A DNA stretch of 40,527 bases. Source: an uncultured Lachnospiraceae bacterium (GTDB taxonomy: Bacteria > Bacillota > Clostridia > Lachnospirales > Lachnospiraceae). Location: assembly GCA_910586755.1 (NCBI GenBank), contig CAJUJM010000071.1, positions 1 to 40,527 of the forward strand, given 5' to 3'. Each line of letters starts with the position of its first letter. Within the stretch, counting starts at the first letter, position 1. A program made the translations under genes and the position numbers. Positions 1 through 7,014 of this stretch are shown here, in pieces. Under the pieces are notes generated by a model. That model saw only the letters and a list, made by a program, of their open reading frames with translations, was not told the origin of the DNA and searched no databases.

Positions 1-15
1 AAAAAGGGCATAACG

Positions 16-131
16 TAAATAGGAATCAACAAAAAAACCCAGAAAGATTGAATTTCCTGGGATTTTAACGATCTATCTCATTGATTTTCTGGCTAAAACT
101 GTAAAAGTCAGGTAGTTTGTATTCCTATTTA
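16..131. repeat. 11-bp inverted repeat pair flanking the upstream region of the tautomerase gene
   Basis: TAAATAGGAAT at 16-26 is matched exactly by its reverse complement ATTCCTATTTA at 121-131. The two arms start 105 bp apart, about ten helical turns, and the right arm lies directly upstream of the predicted promoter of the tautomerase gene. This could be a pair of operator half-sites or a loop-forming site. Function is inferred only from position and symmetry. Confidence 0.45.
31..61 (-). terminator. Probable intrinsic terminator, minus-strand reading
   Basis: CCCAG at 38-42 pairs with CTGGG at 57-61, with further A-T and one G-U pair inside. Read leftward the stem is followed by seven T (A-tract 31-37 on the plus strand). 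Read rightward the stem is followed only by ATTTTAAC, so it could also weakly end a gene left of the window. Confidence 0.5.
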
Positions 132-160
132 TGTAAAATTTCCGGCATTTGTGTTATAAT
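132..160 (+). promoter_or_regulatory. Promoter of the tautomerase gene
   Basis: The -10 box TATAAT (155-160) is preceded by TG at 152-153, an extended -10. A poor -35 (TGTAAA, 132-137) lies 17 bp upstream. Transcription would start near 167. Confidence 0.55.
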
Positions 161-165
161 ATGAA

Positions 166-195
166 CACTTAGCGAGGTCTTTCACGAGCTTAGTG
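166..195 (+). promoter_or_regulatory. Stem-loop at the 5' end of the tautomerase leader
   Basis: CACTTAGC (166-173) pairs with GCTTAGTG (188-195) with a single T-T mismatch. It begins almost at the predicted transcription start, so it may protect the 5' end of the mRNA or bind a regulator. No known riboswitch class is recognised. Confidence 0.35.
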
Positions 196-241
196 CACAT
201 AGTAAAATAAGAAGAAAAAGAATCATAAGGAGGGCCAGAAT

Positions 242-589
242 ATGCCATTTATAAACTCGAAAGTATCCATTAAGCTTACGGATGAACAAAAAAGTGCAGT
301 AAAAACCCGTTTGGGAAAAGCCATTACCGCCATTCCGGGAAAAACAGAAAACTGGCTGATGGTGGGATTTGAGGATGAATATAGCCTGTATTTTCAGGGA
401 AATCAGAATGGGCCTACGGCTTTTATTGAGGTGAAAATCTTCGGAAAAGCAGCGGCCAGCGACTATGACCGTCTCACCGGACTGTTAAGCATGATTTTTG
501 AGGAAGAACTTAAAATCAGCCAGGATCGGATCTACATTTCCTATCAGGAGGTGGAAAACTGGGGCTGGAACGGGGCCAATCTTTCGTAA
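242..589 (+). CDS. MIF/phenylpyruvate tautomerase-family protein
   Basis: This 115-residue protein has the size and fold signature of the macrophage migration inhibitory factor / phenylpyruvate tautomerase family. The N-terminus is MPFINSKVSI, so Pro2 becomes the catalytic N-terminal proline after Met removal. The C-terminal run IYISYQEVENWGWNGANLS matches the family ending around NWGWN. Members catalyse keto-enol tautomerisation of arylpyruvates, but many bacterial homologues have unknown substrates. The start is fixed by AAGGAGG 8-9 bases upstream. It appears to be a single-gene unit with its own extended -10 promoter and a GC-rich hairpin directly after the stop. It faces the AraC-type gene tail to tail. 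Family assignment is firm; the physiological role is not known. Confidence 0.85.
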   Translation: MPFINSKVSIKLTDEQKSAVKTRLGKAITAIPGKTENWLMVGFEDEYSLYFQGNQNGPTAFIEVKIFGKAAASDYDRLTGLLSMIFEEELKISQDRIYISYQEVENWGWNGANLS

Positions 590-606
590 CAGCCCGGACC
601 GGGCTG
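590..606. terminator. GC-rich hairpin between convergent genes
   Basis: CAGCCCG (590-596) pairs with CGGGCTG (600-606) around a three-base loop directly after the tautomerase stop codon. There is no T-tract on either strand, so termination activity is uncertain. Confidence 0.4.
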
Positions 607-639
607 CTACAATTGAATGTGGGGAGGGCTACGGCTGTC

Positions 640-1560
640 TTATATGGGATGCCGGCCTTCCCCATTATTTTTAAACCGTCTCCGGTACTCGCGGGGGGAG
701 ATGCTGACCAGCTGAGTAAAAACGCGGGTGTAATAATTAGAATCATTAAAACCTACGTGAAAAGCAATATCCCCGATAGAGACATCCGTTTCTACCAGAA
801 AATTTTTGGAAGCCTCAATGCGTACCTTGTTGATATAGGTATTGATATTTACCTGAACCCTCCGTTTAAAAATATGGCTTAAATGGGATTGGCTGCAATG
901 GCAGAAATCGGCCAGCTCTTCCATGGTAATCCGCTGGGTAAAATTTTGACGGATATATTCTGCAGCATGGGAGAGGATGGTATCTTCATTGGAATTGTAG
1001 TGGCGTCTTCCGGAAGAATTGCGGGTGGATTCCATGGTGTCATAGGTAAGAGGTAAATATTCTGCAATCAGCTCCATAATGGGAATCAGATCCTCCGGCC
1101 GGATAGAGGGAGGAAAGATACTCTGATGGTAAAGGGCAATGGCGGTTTCTTCCTTTAAAGTAGCGGACGCCTGGCAGACATGGCGGATCCGGTTTAAAGA
1201 AAGGGCCTCATGTCCGGGGAAAAAGCCGATATTGATGGTGCCGATAACCAGATTCCGGTTGACAATGGGGGTGACATATTCGCATAAACCGCCATGGCAC
1301 ATCCCGAAAAAGGTCTGTCCTTCTTTCTGACAGCGGTGGTTCATTTTTCGGATCATAGACAGACAGCGGTGATAGACCGCTTTTTCAGACTTGATATACA
1401 TACAAAATGGATTGGTGTGAGCCAGGTAGGGCTGAAGGGCCTCGTCCAGCTCTTTGTTTACCGGGACAAACCCGGAATAGTCCTTAATACAAATCTGAAT
1501 GTGATATTCTTTTTCTGCAAAAGCAAAAAAATCTGCGATTTTGCTGTATCTGCTGTTCAT
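640..1560 (-). CDS. AraC-family regulator with PocR ligand-binding domain
   Basis: The 306-residue product has an N-terminal PocR-type sensory domain (motifs HTNPFCMYIKSEKAVYHRC and FFGMCHGGLCEYVTPI, rich in Cys/His) and a C-terminal pair of AraC helix-turn-helices. These end in the typical IGDIAFHVGFNDSNYYTRVF...SPREYRRRF signature. Such regulators usually activate adjacent carbohydrate or diol operons, so the divergent oxidoreductase/ABC operon is the likely target. I chose the ATG at 1558-1560 because AAGAGGA lies just upstream and the predicted promoter (-10 at 1642-1647) starts transcription inside any longer frame. A second strong AAGGAGG (1616-1622) sits seven bases before an in-frame CTG at 1606-1608, so a 16-residue longer form from a non-standard start cannot be excluded. 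Confidence 0.85.
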   Translation of the reverse strand: MNSRYSKIADFFAFAEKEYHIQICIKDYSGFVPVNKELDEALQPYLAHTNPFCMYIKSEKAVYHRCLSMIRKMNHRCQKEGQTFFGMCHGGLCEYVTPIVNRNLVIGTINIGFFPGHEALSLNRIRHVCQASATLKEETAIALYHQSIFPPSIRPEDLIPIMELIAEYLPLTYDTMESTRNSSGRRHYNSNEDTILSHAAEYIRQNFTQRITMEELADFCHCSQSHLSHIFKRRVQVNINTYINKVRIEASKNFLVETDVSIGDIAFHVGFNDSNYYTRVFTQLVSISPREYRRRFKNNGEGRHPI

Positions 1561-1641
1561 TATTCCTCTTTTTTGCCCTGATTTTTGGGCATACAGGTAT
1601 ACCCGCAGGGTGTTTCCTCCTTGTATCTTAAACATTCTCAT

Positions 1642-1670
1642 ATTATAATACAATATTGCAGAATAATCCA
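1642..1670 (-). promoter_or_regulatory. Promoter of the PocR/AraC regulator
   Basis: Reading leftward, TATAAT (plus-strand ATTATA 1642-1647) is preceded at 17 bp by TGGATT (AATCCA 1665-1670). The -10 is perfect and the -35 poor. The 5' leader would be about 75 nt. Confidence 0.5.
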
Positions 1671-1684
1671 GAAATATAGCAGAA
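1658..1684. promoter_or_regulatory. Candidate AraC-type operator, direct repeat GCAGAA
   Basis: GCAGAA occurs at 1658-1663 and again at 1679-1684, a 21-bp period (two helical turns), in the gap between the divergent regulator and sugar operon. AraC-family proteins typically bind such same-face direct repeats. The site overlaps the regulator's -35 region. Confidence 0.35.
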
Positions 1685-1725
1685 AATTTAATGAAAATCT
1701 TCCTATGTAGTGGTAATATATAGAA

Positions 1726-1731
1726 TATAAT
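1726..1731 (+). promoter_or_regulatory. Possible -10 box of the oxidoreductase/ABC operon
   Basis: TATAAT stands in a very AT-rich stretch with no recognisable -35 at 16-18 bp upstream. That is compatible with an activator-dependent promoter served by the neighbouring AraC-type regulator. Confidence 0.35.
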
Positions 1732-1781
1732 TTAGAAAAAAGCACAAAAACTTAAGAACTAGCAAAGAAAACAACATTAAA

Positions 1782-1799
1782 AAGGAGATTATTATGTAA
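1782..1799 (+). other. Strong SD followed by a start-stop codon pair (ATG TAA)
   Basis: AAGGAG (1782-1787) is ideally spaced before ATG (1794-1796), which is followed immediately by TAA (1797-1799). If the T at 1797 were absent, the ATG would be in frame with the downstream oxidoreductase and add ten codons before GTG 1825. It is therefore either a minimal upstream ORF or a one-base disruption of the original start. Confidence 0.5.
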
Positions 1800-1824
1800 A
1801 ATTCTGCAAAGGGAGGATTGGGCC

Positions 1825-4800
1825 GTGATTTATCGGGCAGAAGCAGTGGTAATAGGCGGCGGGCCTGCTGGAATCTGCGGAGCTTTGGCTCTTGCAAGAC
1901 AAGGGAGAACCACCGCGTTGATAACAAACCGTCCCGTGCTGGGAGGAAATTCCAGCAGTGAGATTCGGGTATGGACCAGAGGCGCTACCGGCGCTGGCAA
2001 TCTGTATGCGGAAGAGATGGGAATCTGGGGAGAGCTGAAACTTAGAAACCTGTATTTAAACCCGGAGGCCAACCCGGTTTTCTGGGATGATGTTCTGCTG
2101 GAGCAGACGCTTCAGGAAAAAAATCTTACTTTATTTTTAAATACCCATGTGGCAGAGGTGAAAATGAGAGAGGACGGAACCATCCGATCTGTTATGGGAA
2201 GCCAGATGGGGACGGAGAAGAATATTGAGTTTGAAGGGCAGATATTTATAGACGCCACAGGCGACGGAACCATAGGACAGTTTGCCGGTGTGCCCAGTGT
2301 CATGGGAAAGGAAGAACGGCAGAAATACGGAGAAAGCCTGGCGCCGTTAAAGCCGGAAAAGGCTACATTTGGAAATACCATTTTCTTTTTTACCCAAAAT
2401 GCCGGTAAGCCGGTAGAATATAAGGCTCCGAATTTCGCTTATTCCATGGAACAAATAGAAGGAATGTTGGGAAAGGGAGGAAGGATTGTAAACGAGCAGA
2501 TGAACGGCTGCGATTACTGGTGGTTTGAAATGGGGGGAATGCAGAATACCATTGACGACGCCCAGGAAATCGGCCTGGAATTAAAACGTCTGGTAACCGG
2601 GGTATGGAATTACATAAAAAACAGCGGCAGGTTTCAGGCGGATCAGCTTACCCTTTCCTGGGAAGGCAATGTCCCCGGCAAAAGGGAGAGCCGCCGGATG
2701 ATTACGGAGAAACTGCTTTGTCAAAAGGATGTTCTGGAGCCGGAAATGTTTCCAGACAGCGCATTTTACGGAGGCTGGTATCTGGACTTTCATCCTTCAG
2801 ACGGGGTTAACACAGGGGAGGAAAATTGCATTCAGATTCCGGTACAGATTTATCCCATACCTTTGGGGTGTTTATATAATAAGAAAGCAGGCAACCTGAT
2901 CTTTGCAGGAAGAAATATTGGAGTCAGCCATGTGGCCTTTGCTTCCACCCGGATCATGAATACCTGCGCCCTCTCCGGCCAGGCGGCCGGCAGTCTGGCG
3001 GCTAAGTGCCTGGAGTTAAAATGCAGGCCGGAAGATCTGGACAGAGAGGCGGTAAAGGATATCCAGCAGCGCCTTTTAGATGACGACATGCTGATTCCGG
3101 GAGTGGATTTTGACGGGGCGAGAAACCTGGCAGAAACCGCTGCAGTAAGGGTTTCCTCAGAGGAAGATACGGGAAGTACATGGGAGGACGGCAGCTGGGA
3201 TTTGGATAAAGGCGGTTTTTTGGTGTGGCCGAAAGCCGCGGGAAAGGCAGAGATTCTTTTTGAGGCGGAGGAAACGGCCAAAATTTCTTATGAGCTCTAT
3301 GAGTCCTTTCTTCCTTCCAGGGCAGCTTATGGGAAAAAGACGGGGCAGGGCAGTTTAAATTTGAAGCCCGGAAGGCAATGGGTATCCCTGGAAGAAATGG
3401 ACAAAGAGGGAGAAGGGTTTGCAACCGCAGTATTCCCCCAGGCCCCCGGAGTAAAGATCATTGCAGGAACAGAAGAGTTTCCGGGCTTTCTCATGGGACA
3501 CAAAGACCTGGCGGATTACAAAACTCCTTATATTCATCTGGTTACTTCTTTATATAGTGGAGAAAACCTGATAAATAATCAGGCCAGGCTGTGGAAGAGT
3601 CCCAATTTGTGGATGTCCAAAAAGGAGAAAAATCCCTGGGCAGAGCTTCATTTTAAAGGAAAAATACAGGTCCGGGAAATCCTGATATTCTTTAACCCGG
3701 ATTTGAACAAGGAGCTGGTTTCTTCCCGGGCAGATTCCTGGGATGCCCACCACAAATATATTCCCAGAACCGGGATGCCCCCCCCAGCTGGTAAAAAGCG
3801 CAAGCCTTTACGGAAAGATTTTAGACGGAGAATGGGAAAAACTGGCGGAGCTTCGGGACAACTGGAGGCGCAGATGGCAGGTAAAGCTGCCAAAGCCTGC
3901 GGAGGCGGTTCTGCTCCGGCAGGTACTACAGCGGCTCCGGCAGCTTCTGAGGCAGGAGCTTCTCAGGCAGGAGATAACAAGTCTGGTCAGGAAACGAAGG
4001 AGGAGGCGTCTTCCGGGGAGGCCGCAAGTATTGTATGGGCAGGATGGTCCGGAGAGGAAGAGGCCAGCAAGGACATTTTCCAGAAGATGATGGAAACCTA
4101 TCGAACCAATACAGGGAATGACGTTACCTGGGTAGGCTGGACCTGGGCGGATACGGCTCAGCAGCTTTTAATCCGCACCCAGGGCGGCGAGCAGCTTGAC
4201 ATTGCTCAGGTGGATATCGGGATTTTTAACACCGTAGCCCAGGCGGGGGTACTGGCAGACTTAAATGAGGTTCTGGGGGAGGATTACTTAAAGGGAAATT
4301 TCCAGGAATCCGCTTTGGAAGTAGGAAATATTGATGGACAGCAGCTGGGCATGCCCTGGAGTATGGCTTCCATCACCATGGTATATAATCCTCAGATTTT
4401 AAAGGAAGCAGGATGGGATACCGTTCCTGTTACCATGGAAGAGTTTGGGCAGTGCCTGGCAGACGTAAAGGCTTTAAACGGGGATGTGATTCCTTACGCA
4501 GTTTCTACCAAGGATGCCACCTGTGCAGGCGACTTTGCTCCCTGGCTGTGGACCTTTGGCGGATCCATTTATGACGAAAACGGCGGCGTGGCTTTGGACA
4601 GCCCTGAGGCGGTTGCCTGTGTACAATGGTATCAGGACATGCTGGCAAAGGGATACATTTCCATGGACGTAGGCCGGGGCGAGGCCCGTCAGCTTTTTGC
4701 ACAGGGGAAAGTTGCCTTCTATGACGATGCAGTGCTAGCCAAGGGCCAGGCTGTAAATAACGGCGTTGCGCCGGAAGATGCAGTGAATGTCTGCTCTGCC

Positions 4801-5193
4801 ATGGAGCGCCCTGTATTAAAGGCCGGGGACAAACCTCAGAGCACCATGTGGGGCCATATGCTGGTAATCTTTAAAGATTCCCAGTACAAAGAGGCGGCGG
4901 CAGAGCTTGCAAAGACCTTAGTCAGCGATGAGATTGCCATGGATTACTTTACCAACAACGGTATGCCGCCGGTTACCAAGTCTATGGCGGAAAAGGAAGA
5001 AGTAAAAAGCGACGCTTACTTAAATGGGTTCTTAAAGTCTACTGAGACTGCCCGTTTAGAGGAAACTGCCAGACTGGCCAATGCCAACGAAGTAAAAACC
5101 ATTATAACAGAAGAGCTTCAGTATGCTTTACTGGGACAGAAAACTGCGGAGCAGACAGTAAAGGATATGGCGGCAAGAATTGCAGCTTTATAA
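1825..5193 (+). CDS. FAD-dependent oxidoreductase fused in frame to an ABC sugar-binding protein
   Basis: The 1122-codon frame joins two proteins that are normally separate. Residues 1-651 are an FAD-dependent oxidoreductase (dinucleotide fold AVVIGGGPAGICGALALARQG; later GGNSSSEIRVW and IDATGDGTIGQFAG) of the kind found in glycan operons. Residues from about 692 are a CUT1-type extracellular solute-binding protein. Residues 652-690 look like neither: the native oxidoreductase tail (for example LYGKILDGEWEKLAELRDNW) is present in the next reading frame after the C8 tract at 3778-3785. The binding-protein part begins at a lipobox-like ACGGGS but lacks its signal peptide, so the fused product should stay in the cytosol. 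GTG 1825 has GGGAGG eight bases upstream. The permeases follow closely. Either a real deletion plus frameshift, or an assembly error, is possible. Confidence 0.7.
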   Translation: MIYRAEAVVIGGGPAGICGALALARQGRTTALITNRPVLGGNSSSEIRVWTRGATGAGNLYAEEMGIWGELKLRNLYLNPEANPVFWDDVLLEQTLQEKNLTLFLNTHVAEVKMREDGTIRSVMGSQMGTEKNIEFEGQIFIDATGDGTIGQFAGVPSVMGKEERQKYGESLAPLKPEKATFGNTIFFFTQNAGKPVEYKAPNFAYSMEQIEGMLGKGGRIVNEQMNGCDYWWFEMGGMQNTIDDAQEIGLELKRLVTGVWNYIKNSGRFQADQLTLSWEGNVPGKRESRRMITEKLLCQKDVLEPEMFPDSAFYGGWYLDFHPSDGVNTGEENCIQIPVQIYPIPLGCLYNKKAGNLIFAGRNIGVSHVAFASTRIMNTCALSGQAAGSLAAKCLELKCRPEDLDREAVKDIQQRLLDDDMLIPGVDFDGARNLAETAAVRVSSEEDTGSTWEDGSWDLDKGGFLVWPKAAGKAEILFEAEETAKISYELYESFLPSRAAYGKKTGQGSLNLKPGRQWVSLEEMDKEGEGFATAVFPQAPGVKIIAGTEEFPGFLMGHKDLADYKTPYIHLVTSLYSGENLINNQARLWKSPNLWMSKKEKNPWAELHFKGKIQVREILIFFNPDLNKELVSSRADSWDAHHKYIPRTGMPPPAGKKRKPLRKDFRRRMGKTGGASGQLEAQMAGKAAKACGGGSAPAGTTAAPAASEAGASQAGDNKSGQETKEEASSGEAASIVWAGWSGEEEASKDIFQKMMETYRTNTGNDVTWVGWTWADTAQQLLIRTQGGEQLDIAQVDIGIFNTVAQAGVLADLNEVLGEDYLKGNFQESALEVGNIDGQQLGMPWSMASITMVYNPQILKEAGWDTVPVTMEEFGQCLADVKALNGDVIPYAVSTKDATCAGDFAPWLWTFGGSIYDENGGVALDSPEAVACVQWYQDMLAKGYISMDVGRGEARQLFAQGKVAFYDDAVLAKGQAVNNGVAPEDAVNVCSAMERPVLKAGDKPQSTMWGHMLVIFKDSQYKEAAAELAKTLVSDEIAMDYFTNNGMPPVTKSMAEKEEVKSDAYLNGFLKSTETARLEETARLANANEVKTIITEELQYALLGQKTAEQTVKDMAARIAAL
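3778..3785 (+). other. C8 homopolymer at the reading-frame switch
   Basis: Eight consecutive C residues lie at codon 652 of the fused frame. With seven C the oxidoreductase reads on in its native frame (PPQLVKSASLYGK...). With eight it runs into the binding protein. The tract could be a sequencing error, a fixed frameshift or a slippage-prone switch. Confidence 0.75.
3883..3910 (+). other. Deletion junction between oxidoreductase 3' end and binding-protein 5' end
   Basis: The bases around CCTGCGGAGGCGGTT (3896-3910) make sense in two frames. They read KLPKPAEAV as a plausible oxidoreductase continuation and AKACGGGS as a lipoprotein signal-peptidase II site. This suggests recombination at a short shared sequence that removed the oxidoreductase C-terminus, the gene gap and the binding protein's signal peptide. 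Confidence 0.5.
3898..5193 (+). pseudogene. CUT1-type solute-binding protein lacking its signal peptide
   Basis: From the lipobox Cys codon (3898-3900) onward this is a complete mature sugar-binding protein: a Ser/Ala/Glu-rich linker, then IVWAGWSGEEEASKDIFQKMM, LDIAQVDIGIFNTVAQAG and the late GRGEARQLFAQGKVAFYDD run typical of family 1 solute-binding proteins. It stops 19 bases before the first permease. No start codon with a hydrophobic signal sequence lies in front of it. The only nearby ATG (3874) gives MAGKAAKACGGG with no membrane segment. It can be made only as the tail of the upstream oxidoreductase and is unlikely to be exported, so the importer either uses another binding protein or is inactive. 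Confidence 0.6.
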
Positions 5194-5211
5194 AACAAGT
5201 GGAGGTAAGCT

Positions 5212-6102
5212 ATGAAACAAGGAATCAGACAGCACCGTCTGACAGATGCCCAGGTAGGATTTCTGCTGGTCGTGCCGGGACTCGCAATTTTTGCAGGAAT
5301 TATTTTATACCCCTTTGTCAGCGCAATTATGATGTCCTTTACAGACCGCTCTATGCTGACTCCTGATTACAAATTTATTGGACTGGAAAATTACCGGAAG
5401 GTGTTTGCGGATCCGTATTTTACAAAAACCCTGACAACTACTGTGATTTTCGTCGTTTTTTCCACCATCCTTCCCTTTACCCTGGGATTTATCTGGGCGG
5501 TCCTGCTAAACCAGGGATTTAAAGGCTCGGAGTTTTTAAGAGGCGTAACATTGGTCAACTGGATTATTCCCGGAACGGCTATCGGCTTTTTGTGGAGCTG
5601 GATTTTTAACGGCCAATACGGTGTGTTAAACGGGATTCTCACCAGCCTTGGGATCCTGAAGGAAGGGATTCCCTGGCTGGGCCAGACCGGCACCGCTTTA
5701 GGATGTGTTGTTATTGCCCGTACCTGGCAGATGCTGCCCTGGTATATGGCGTTTCTGCTGGGCGGGCTTCAGGGGGTATCCTTAGAACAGGTGGAGGCGG
5801 CCAGGGTGGACGGAGCCAACAACTGGCAGGTCTTCTGGTATATGGTTCTCCCGTCCATGAAAACCATAGCGGTACTGGTGCTGATTTTAGGGGCCATCGG
5901 CAATCTGCAGCACTTTGACCTTCCCTGGACCATGGTTCAGGGAGGGCCGACAAGAGCTACCACCACCTTATCCATTGAGGTCTATACCACAGCCTTTAAA
6001 AACTGGAATATGGGCAAGGCGGCGACTATCGGAACCATTTGGGCTGTTCTGCTGGCAGGATTCAGTTTTGTCTACTTGCGGCAGGTCAGCGAATCAGAAT
6101 AG
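5212..6102 (+). CDS. ABC sugar transporter permease (MalF/UgpA type)
   Basis: This 296-residue membrane protein has an N-terminal transmembrane segment (FLLVVPGLAIFAGIILYPFVSAIMMSF) and five further hydrophobic segments. The binding-protein-dependent transport EAA loop reads EQVEAARVDGANNWQVFWYMVLPSM near residue 195. It would form the heterodimeric membrane channel of a CUT1 carbohydrate importer together with the next gene. GGAGG lies seven bases before the ATG, and the gene follows the binding-protein frame by 18 bases, so all are one operon. No ATPase gene is in the operon. CUT1 importers in Bacillota commonly share a general MsmK/MsiK-type ATPase encoded elsewhere. Confidence 0.9.
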   Translation: MKQGIRQHRLTDAQVGFLLVVPGLAIFAGIILYPFVSAIMMSFTDRSMLTPDYKFIGLENYRKVFADPYFTKTLTTTVIFVVFSTILPFTLGFIWAVLLNQGFKGSEFLRGVTLVNWIIPGTAIGFLWSWIFNGQYGVLNGILTSLGILKEGIPWLGQTGTALGCVVIARTWQMLPWYMAFLLGGLQGVSLEQVEAARVDGANNWQVFWYMVLPSMKTIAVLVLILGAIGNLQHFDLPWTMVQGGPTRATTTLSIEVYTTAFKNWNMGKAATIGTIWAVLLAGFSFVYLRQVSESE

Positions 6103-6114
6103 GAGGAGAGGAAT

Positions 6115-6945
6115 ATGTTTCGGAAAACACCGGCATTTCGGGCTTTCTTCTGGATCTTTATCATCCTGATCGGAGGTTTTGTATTCCTTCCTCTTTTGTG
6201 GATGATCAATACGGCTCTTAAGCCCTCAGCGGAAACCTTTACCCTGGACTTTTTTACAGGAACCAAAACTCTGGAAAATATTATCCGGATTGTAACGGAT
6301 GAAAAGATTATGGGATATTTAAAAAACAGCTTGATCGTATCCTTCGGAAGCAGCGCCATGGCTACCGACGTATGCGCCATGGCGGCTTACAGCTTTTCTA
6401 AATTCCGCTATACGGGACGAAAGTTTATTATGGGCCTTTTTATGATGAGCCAGGCCTTTCCCCAGGCGATTCTGCTGTTATCCATCTATCTTCTGATGCA
6501 GAAGATGGGACTTTTGGGAAGCTACTGGGCGCTGCTTATCTCCTACGTGGTATTTACCCTTCCGGTAGGCACCTGGACGTTAAAGTCCTACTTTGATCAG
6601 CTTCCGGATTCCCTGATTGAAAGCGCAAAGATTGACGGGGCTGGGAACTTAAAGATTATGCTTCAGATTGTATTTCCCATTACTGTACCGGGAATGATAT
6701 CCATTGCAATCTATGGCTTTGTGTGGAGCTGGAACGATCTGCTCTACTCCATGACATTGGTAACCGACACAGCCAAGCGCACCCTGGCTTCGGGCCTGGT
6801 TATGACTTTCCTGGGAGAGGCGTCCACCAACTGGGGATATATGATGGCGGCCAGCATTGTGGCGGCAATTCCCGTAACCATTATTTTTGTATTCCTTCAG
6901 AGATACTTTATCCAGGGCCTCACCTCAGGAGCAGTAAAGGGATAA
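6115..6945 (+). CDS. ABC sugar transporter permease (MalG/UgpE type)
   Basis: The 276-residue protein is the second membrane subunit of the CUT1 importer. It opens with FFWIFIILIGGFVFLPLLWMINTALKP, carries an EAA loop DSLIESAKIDGAGNLKIMLQIVFP at about residues 163-186 and ends in the family-typical RYFIQGLTSGAVKG. It begins 12 bases after the first permease with AGGAGAGG upstream. The substrate cannot be read from the sequence. The partner oxidoreductase and the PocR-type regulator suggest an unusual sugar, polyol or sugar acid. Confidence 0.9.
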   Translation: MFRKTPAFRAFFWIFIILIGGFVFLPLLWMINTALKPSAETFTLDFFTGTKTLENIIRIVTDEKIMGYLKNSLIVSFGSSAMATDVCAMAAYSFSKFRYTGRKFIMGLFMMSQAFPQAILLLSIYLLMQKMGLLGSYWALLISYVVFTLPVGTWTLKSYFDQLPDSLIESAKIDGAGNLKIMLQIVFPITVPGMISIAIYGFVWSWNDLLYSMTLVTDTAKRTLASGLVMTFLGEASTNWGYMMAASIVAAIPVTIIFVFLQRYFIQGLTSGAVKG

Positions 6946-7014
6946 TTCCTTTTTTGTGTCAATTTTCTGCATCATGAATATGATAACAGGAGAGGTTTTT
7001 TTGGAGGCAGACAA

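Noticed and set aside
613..882. Plus-strand frames opposite the AraC-type gene
   Set aside because: Shadow frames without ribosome sites; the minus-strand product has clear PocR and AraC domains.
2850..3424. Antisense frames opposite the oxidoreductase
   Set aside because: Proline/serine-rich shadow translations of a GC-biased gene; no start signals.
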